Positions 60,535 through 64,000 of a DNA stretch of 64,000 nucleotides are shown here, in pieces; the first letter of the stretch is position 1, and every line of letters begins with the position of its first letter. Below the pieces are notes generated by a model that saw only the letters and a list, made by a program, of their open reading frames with translations, searched no databases and was not told the DNA's origin. The stretch is from Planctomicrobium piriforme. Lineage in GTDB: Bacteria; Planctomycetota; Planctomycetia; Planctomycetales; Planctomycetaceae. The stretch is taken from the NCBI RefSeq assembly GCF_900113665.1, contig NZ_FOQD01000012.1, positions 175,958 to 239,957 on the forward strand. Direction: 5' to 3'. The position numbers and the translations under genes were made by a program.

Positions 60535-61458
60535 TCATTCGCCGCTCCATGTTCCCGCTGGTTGCCATTTCTGGGAGAACGTCTGCCCGGCGGTCATCGC
60601 TTGTGCGGGCGGTAACAGGAATTGAGCGATCAATTCCACAACTTCGGGCAATTGCTGTGGAGCGAGATGCAGTCGCGACTTTCTTAAAAAGCCTTTCCAT
60701 TGAGTCTTTTTCGTCGAATTATTTGCGAATGTTTCAGTCAATGCGATTGGTCGAGGGTTGATCGCTGTTCGCCGGTTCTGGAACGTTTGAGTGATTGCTT
60801 CACACAAGAGTCGTCCGTCAAATTCAAATTGACGAGATAACAGCCAGAGATCAAAGAAATCTTTCAGACGGCTGTTGAGCTCCCCGAGTTTGACCATTGC
60901 CTCGAATTTTTCGGCAACAACGGTTTCTTTGGGATAGGCCCAGAGTCGCGGCGGGGCATGTTTCAGGATGGTCGGATAGTCCATGATTGCCGCTTCTGGC
61001 ACGACAGTGTCGCCAAACCCAATGTCGATCTGCATGGGGACGCGAGCGTTTTCGAGGAACGCCTGAAAAGTCACTCTGACTCCGACATAGTCAGCGTCTT
61101 CCTTGATTGAATGTCCAACGACGGTGTCGGCGGCAAAGACCAGACCGTCCGGCTCTCCTCCTTGTTTTTGACAGATTTCGCGAAACACGGCAGCGATCGA
61201 GGAGATGTCGTTGTTGATTCGGCCCAAAAAGTCGATATCGCGGGTTGGTCGAGATGCCGGAGCTCCCCAAACATTGAACATCAATGCTCCTTTGAGGATG
61301 AATCGTTCGGCGTGAGGCGACAACGACAGGCGTGAAAGAAACCGTTCCATTGCGAAGTACTGGAGAACTTCCTGGAAAGGACGATCGGACGCTTTGGCCT
61401 GATTCGTAAGCCTCTGACGGATGGAAGCGGCTACGTTTTTGACAGAACGATCTGTCAT
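60535..61458 (-). CDS. AbiEii-type nucleotidyltransferase toxin
   Basis: A 307-residue nucleotidyltransferase of the AbiEii/MenT-like toxin family. The core motif is in KGALMFNVWG and TRDIDFLGR (usual G.....G....R...D.D), with a later DIGFGDTV and the KxxxFxxL-type YPKETVVAEKFEAMV helix. Such toxins add nucleotides to a cellular RNA such as tRNA, halting growth, and act in abortive phage infection. It overlaps the antitoxin gene by four bases. The lower GC content than the core genes suggests acquired DNA. Confidence 0.9.
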   Translation of the reverse strand: MTDRSVKNVAASIRQRLTNQAKASDRPFQEVLQYFAMERFLSRLSLSPHAERFILKGALMFNVWGAPASRPTRDIDFLGRINNDISSIAAVFREICQKQGGEPDGLVFAADTVVGHSIKEDADYVGVRVTFQAFLENARVPMQIDIGFGDTVVPEAAIMDYPTILKHAPPRLWAYPKETVVAEKFEAMVKLGELNSRLKDFFDLWLLSRQFEFDGRLLCEAITQTFQNRRTAINPRPIALTETFANNSTKKTQWKGFLRKSRLHLAPQQLPEVVELIAQFLLPPAQAMTAGQTFSQKWQPAGTWSGE

Positions 61459-62081
61459 AGCAAGGCCTCCAGGTAGGGCTGAATGACTCGCCTCACCCGG
61501 CAGATCTTTGCGTAGTGCAGGAGTGCTTCTGAGTCGACGGAGTCTTGTTGAAGATACGCTTTCAGTGCCTCGAGGACGGTTTCCATTCCCATCCGGTGAC
61601 GATACTTGAAACAGTCGGCAATGGTCTTTTCCCGGGAATAGACCCGTAGACTGATGCCATCGACTTGCTGCTTCTGAATTCCGGTCGAATATGCCTGTCC
61701 GCTGAACCAGAAGTGTCGCACAGGCGGATAACCAAGCCTCGGAGGTTCCGCTCCGCGCGGAATGGCAATGTTGATTTCATGTGGAATCTCTGTCGTAAGC
61801 TCGTGCCATGCGAGAGCAGAGATCAGGCAAAGCACCCCCTCGGGAATTTTTAACGCGACTGTGACCAGGTCGGGATGACCAAGTTGGCGAGCATCTGTCA
61901 GTCGGTACAGTCCTCGGCTGAGTTGGTCGATGCGTCCGGAGTCGCGGAGTTGGTATAGAACTCGGGGATGTATCCCGGCCTTGAGGGCGTCTCTCGTACG
62001 GAGCATTCCCCCGGCCTTGTGAAAATGATTGATCGCGGCGGTGATGTTTGGTGATTCTGCGATGCGGCGTTTACTGCTCAT
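61455..62081 (-). CDS. AbiEi-type transcriptional antitoxin
   Basis: A 208-residue protein with an N-terminal winged-helix/helix-turn-helix domain (about 12-60, AAINHFHKAGGMLRTRDALKA) and a C-terminal AbiEi domain (EIPHEINIAIPRG, SREKTIADCFKYRHRMG). In AbiE systems the antitoxin represses the operon by binding its promoter and blocks toxin effects without forming a stable complex. The ATG at 62081 has no clear Shine-Dalgarno sequence. The stop overlaps the toxin's start, so antitoxin is translated first. The operator should lie in 62082-62339. Confidence 0.9.
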   Translation of the reverse strand: MSSKRRIAESPNITAAINHFHKAGGMLRTRDALKAGIHPRVLYQLRDSGRIDQLSRGLYRLTDARQLGHPDLVTVALKIPEGVLCLISALAWHELTTEIPHEINIAIPRGAEPPRLGYPPVRHFWFSGQAYSTGIQKQQVDGISLRVYSREKTIADCFKYRHRMGMETVLEALKAYLQQDSVDSEALLHYAKICRVRRVIQPYLEALL

Positions 62082-62339
62082 GTGGACAAAGATACCATCA
62101 AAAACGAATTTATGCTGGTTTTTCTATCCAATTATGGCCCGTGATGTAAGGGTGCTTGACCTCATCCTTCATGATGAGCAGGCTTGAAGCAGGTGTTTCG
62201 CAGTGGTGATCGCCAAAAGAGGCTGGCAGGCATCGTTGAACCAAACGAGATTCGGTGCCATGCTCATGTCGCGACAATCGCAGGGCGTGTCGCAGTGCGG
62301 CTGATTCAGAAATTGGGCTGACTTCTCAAGGACATCGGC
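62082..62339. other. Divergent intergenic interval
   Basis: A 258-base gap between the AbiE operon and the acyl ligase. It contains no dispersed repeat and no convincing gene; a minus-strand frame across the ligase start is spurious. The AbiE promoter/operator and the ligase promoter probably lie here. Confidence 0.4.
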
Positions 62340-63878
62340 GTGAATATCGGGGATCTGCTGCGCGATTCGGCGAAGATGCGGCCGGGGCATGCTGCGCTCA
62401 TCTATGAGGGTCGGACTTATTCTTACGGCGAGCTGGATCGACTGACCGATCGCTTTGCCACAGTCCTTCAAGTAGGTGGCGTGCAGGCTGGTCAGGTGAT
62501 CGGGCTGCTGCTGGAGAGCGGGCCAGAGTTATTGATCGCTGCTATCGGGGCGTTCAAGGCCGGAGTTGTTCCGAATATCGTCAATGCCATGCTGCGGCCT
62601 GAAGAGGTGCGGGTGATCATCGCCGATTCTGAGGCGGTCTGGCTGCTGACTGATGCGGAACGAGAGAGGGGTCTGCAGTCGGTGCGCGAGAGATTGGGCG
62701 TCCGACGGATAATAATCGTCGATTCTGAGATACCGTCGTCTGATTCGATCGACCTGTGCAGTGCCCACCATGAACAACGATCACCAATCGACAGTCCCGC
62801 TGTTCCCCCTCACCCCCAACCCCTCTCCCCTGAGTACAGGGGCGAGGGGAGTAAGCAAGTTGCCTGTCTCCTGTATACATCGGGGACAACCGGGCAGCCG
62901 AAGGGGGTGATGCTGACGCATCTCAACGTCATCGATAATGCCGTACAGTTTGCCCGCGTTCACTTCGGCCCTGATGACATGCTGCTCGTTGCGGCCCCCC
63001 TGTTCCATTGCTGGGGGATCATCAATGGGGTGCTGGGCATTTGGGCGGCCGGGGGCACCGCGGTCGTCATAAGAAGATTCAAGGCGGATCCTGTGCTGGA
63101 ACTGATCGAGAAGGTGCGACCCACTCAGTTTCTCGGCGTGCCGGCGATGGTCAATCACATGACCCGATCGCCGGCGCGGGCTGAGCGTGATCTGCGGAGC
63201 CTGCGCGTGATCCATTCGGCCGCGGCCCCGATGCCTGCGGAGTTGATCTCTGCACTGCGGGACGACTGGAAGGTGGGCTACGCGGAGTCGTATGGACTTA
63301 CGGAAGTCAGCCCGGTCATCACGACCACACCGGCGGAAGAGATGCGAGCCGGCTCGTGCGGTCGGGCGATGGGCGATACCGAATTGAAGGTCGTTTGCCC
63401 AGAGGGGCGAACACTCGGAGTCGATGTAGTCGGAGAACTTTGGGCGCGAGGGACGGCCGTCTCCGCCGGGTATTACAAACGTCCGGAGGCGACAGCAGAG
63501 GTGTTCGTCGCGGACGGCTGGTTCCGTACCGGCGACATCGTGCGGATGGACGCCGACGGCTACGTCTTTCTTGTGGACCGAGCCAAGGACATGATCAATG
63601 TCGGCGGCGAGAAGGTCTACCCGCGTGATGTCGAAGAGGTGATCTTCCGCCATCCGGCCGTTGCTGACGCAGTGGTCGTCGCCGCTCCAGATCCGGTTCT
63701 GGGGGAAGTGCCCAGGGCGGTGGTGGCCCTCAAGCCGGGCGCGGAACTGGCTGCCGAAGCACTCATCGCCTTTCTGCGACCGGTGATGGCGACATTCAAA
63801 CTGCCACGGACAGTGGAGTTCGTAGAGGCGGTTCCGCGGAGTGCCTCGGGGAAGGCACTCCGCAGATTGCTACGCTGA
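62340..63878 (+). CDS. AMP-forming acyl-CoA ligase/synthetase with a repeat-encoded insertion
   Basis: A 512-residue class I adenylate-forming enzyme related to long-chain fatty acyl-CoA ligases. Motif A3 (P-loop) is LLYTSGTTGQPKGVM (about 178-192), A5 YGLTEVSP, A7 FRTGDIV, A8 DRAKDMINVGGEKVYPR, and the catalytic A10 Lys is in PRSASGKALRR. The enzyme activates a carboxylate with ATP and probably transfers it to CoA. Residues 156-170 (PPHPQPLSPEYRGEG) are encoded by a dispersed 46-bp repeat that keeps the reading frame, in the loop just before the P-loop. GTG at 62340 has AAGGA seven bases upstream. The C-terminal part is intact, so the enzyme could be functional. Confidence 0.9.
   Translation: MNIGDLLRDSAKMRPGHAALIYEGRTYSYGELDRLTDRFATVLQVGGVQAGQVIGLLLESGPELLIAAIGAFKAGVVPNIVNAMLRPEEVRVIIADSEAVWLLTDAERERGLQSVRERLGVRRIIIVDSEIPSSDSIDLCSAHHEQRSPIDSPAVPPHPQPLSPEYRGEGSKQVACLLYTSGTTGQPKGVMLTHLNVIDNAVQFARVHFGPDDMLLVAAPLFHCWGIINGVLGIWAAGGTAVVIRRFKADPVLELIEKVRPTQFLGVPAMVNHMTRSPARAERDLRSLRVIHSAAAPMPAELISALRDDWKVGYAESYGLTEVSPVITTTPAEEMRAGSCGRAMGDTELKVVCPEGRTLGVDVVGELWARGTAVSAGYYKRPEATAEVFVADGWFRTGDIVRMDADGYVFLVDRAKDMINVGGEKVYPRDVEEVIFRHPAVADAVVVAAPDPVLGEVPRAVVALKPGAELAAEALIAFLRPVMATFKLPRTVEFVEAVPRSASGKALRRLLR
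62805..62850. repeat. 46-bp C/G-rich dispersed repeat inside the acyl ligase gene
   Basis: CCCCCTCACCCCCAACCCCT through GGGGCGAGGGGA, matching 39361-39406 at 45 of 46 positions. Read in the gene's frame it encodes PPHPQPLSPEYRGEG. The arms GGGGCGAGGGGA and TCCCCTCACCCCC-like sequence are partly self-complementary. Confidence 0.88.
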
Positions 63879-63884
63879 GCTTTG

Positions 63885-63907
63885 CGGCTCGGCGGGAGCC
63901 TCGCCCC
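63885..63907. repeat. Single arm related to the 34721 inverted repeat
   Basis: GCGGCTCGGCGGGAGCCTCG resembles one arm of the element at 34721-34800 (GCGGCTCAGCAGGAGCTTCG). It starts 7 bases after the ligase stop. No gene is seen in the last 120 bases of the window. Confidence 0.5.
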
Positions 63908-64000
63908 ACTGCTGTAAACATTTTCAGCTGGAGTCATCTTTACGTTTCTGCAGGAGTTTCCAAGCCGAGGAGTGTCCCCCCGGTACTTTGGTTTTGTTGG

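Noticed and set aside
62169..62471. Minus-strand 100-residue frame between AbiE and the acyl ligase
   Set aside because: It overlaps the well-supported ligase start by 130 bases and has no family pattern.

Overview
The window looks like a piece of a planctomycete (Planctomycetota) chromosome of moderately high GC. The assignment rests on gene content: a DUF1080 lyase fused to a PVC-type cytochrome c protein, a second PVC-type membrane-bound dehydrogenase, NIPSNAP and FG-GAP secreted proteins, a DUF6800-like 53-residue protein, and many intergenic repeats of the kind common in that phylum. No rRNA, CRISPR array, transposase or phage structural gene is visible.

Layout. 0-13 kb: an ABC-2 permease-like protein, small secreted proteins, RuvC, a CPBP protease, the 1246-residue DUF1080/cytochrome c protein and an SAL1-like nucleotidase. 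13.3-19 kb: an accessory stretch of eight small genes, all on the minus strand (lipoproteins, anchored or membrane proteins, two of them paralogues), interleaved with four copies of a ~255-bp repeat (R1) and two copies of a ~159-bp partner (R2). 19.3-23.8 kb: tRNA-Lys, XerC, a small conserved protein, an ABC-F ATPase and an aquaporin. 24-34 kb: an M28 peptidase diverging from an ADH / sugar kinase / carbamoylputrescine-amidase-like operon, then a glycosyltransferase-like membrane protein and a giant AsmA-like protein. 34-34.7 kb: two tandem Imm27-like immunity genes with no toxin. 34.9-40.4 kb: an SGNH/PVC dehydrogenase, a lipocalin-like protein, an alpha/beta hydrolase and a histone-deacetylase-family protein. 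40.6-46.6 kb: the complete four-gene ligase-associated DNA repair cassette (exonuclease, ATP-dependent ligase, Lhr-like helicase, PdeM phosphoesterase). 46.7-50.1 kb: DoxX, two zinc-ribbon membrane proteins, a DUF2945 protein and two very small genes. 50.8-57.7 kb: a FlgI-like/HEAT lipoprotein, SMC and aspartate-semialdehyde dehydrogenase. 58-64 kb: a tannase-family esterase, DUF502 with an overlapping small ORF, an AbiE toxin-antitoxin pair, and an AMP-forming acyl ligase whose coding sequence contains a dispersed repeat in frame.

The most unusual feature of the window is its repeat landscape. At least a dozen different short repeat families occur, mostly as inverted pairs lying just after stop codons, so they may serve as 3'-end or terminator structures. 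Two have entered genes: a 46-bp G/C-rich repeat encodes 15 in-frame residues of the acyl ligase, and a degenerate phrase repeat supplies the last residues and stop codon of the CPBP protease. The FlgI-like/HEAT lipoprotein without flagellar genes and the orphan Imm27 pair are the protein-level observations most worth following. Classical Shine-Dalgarno sequences are present for some genes and absent for many, so several starts were chosen from signal peptides or family length.
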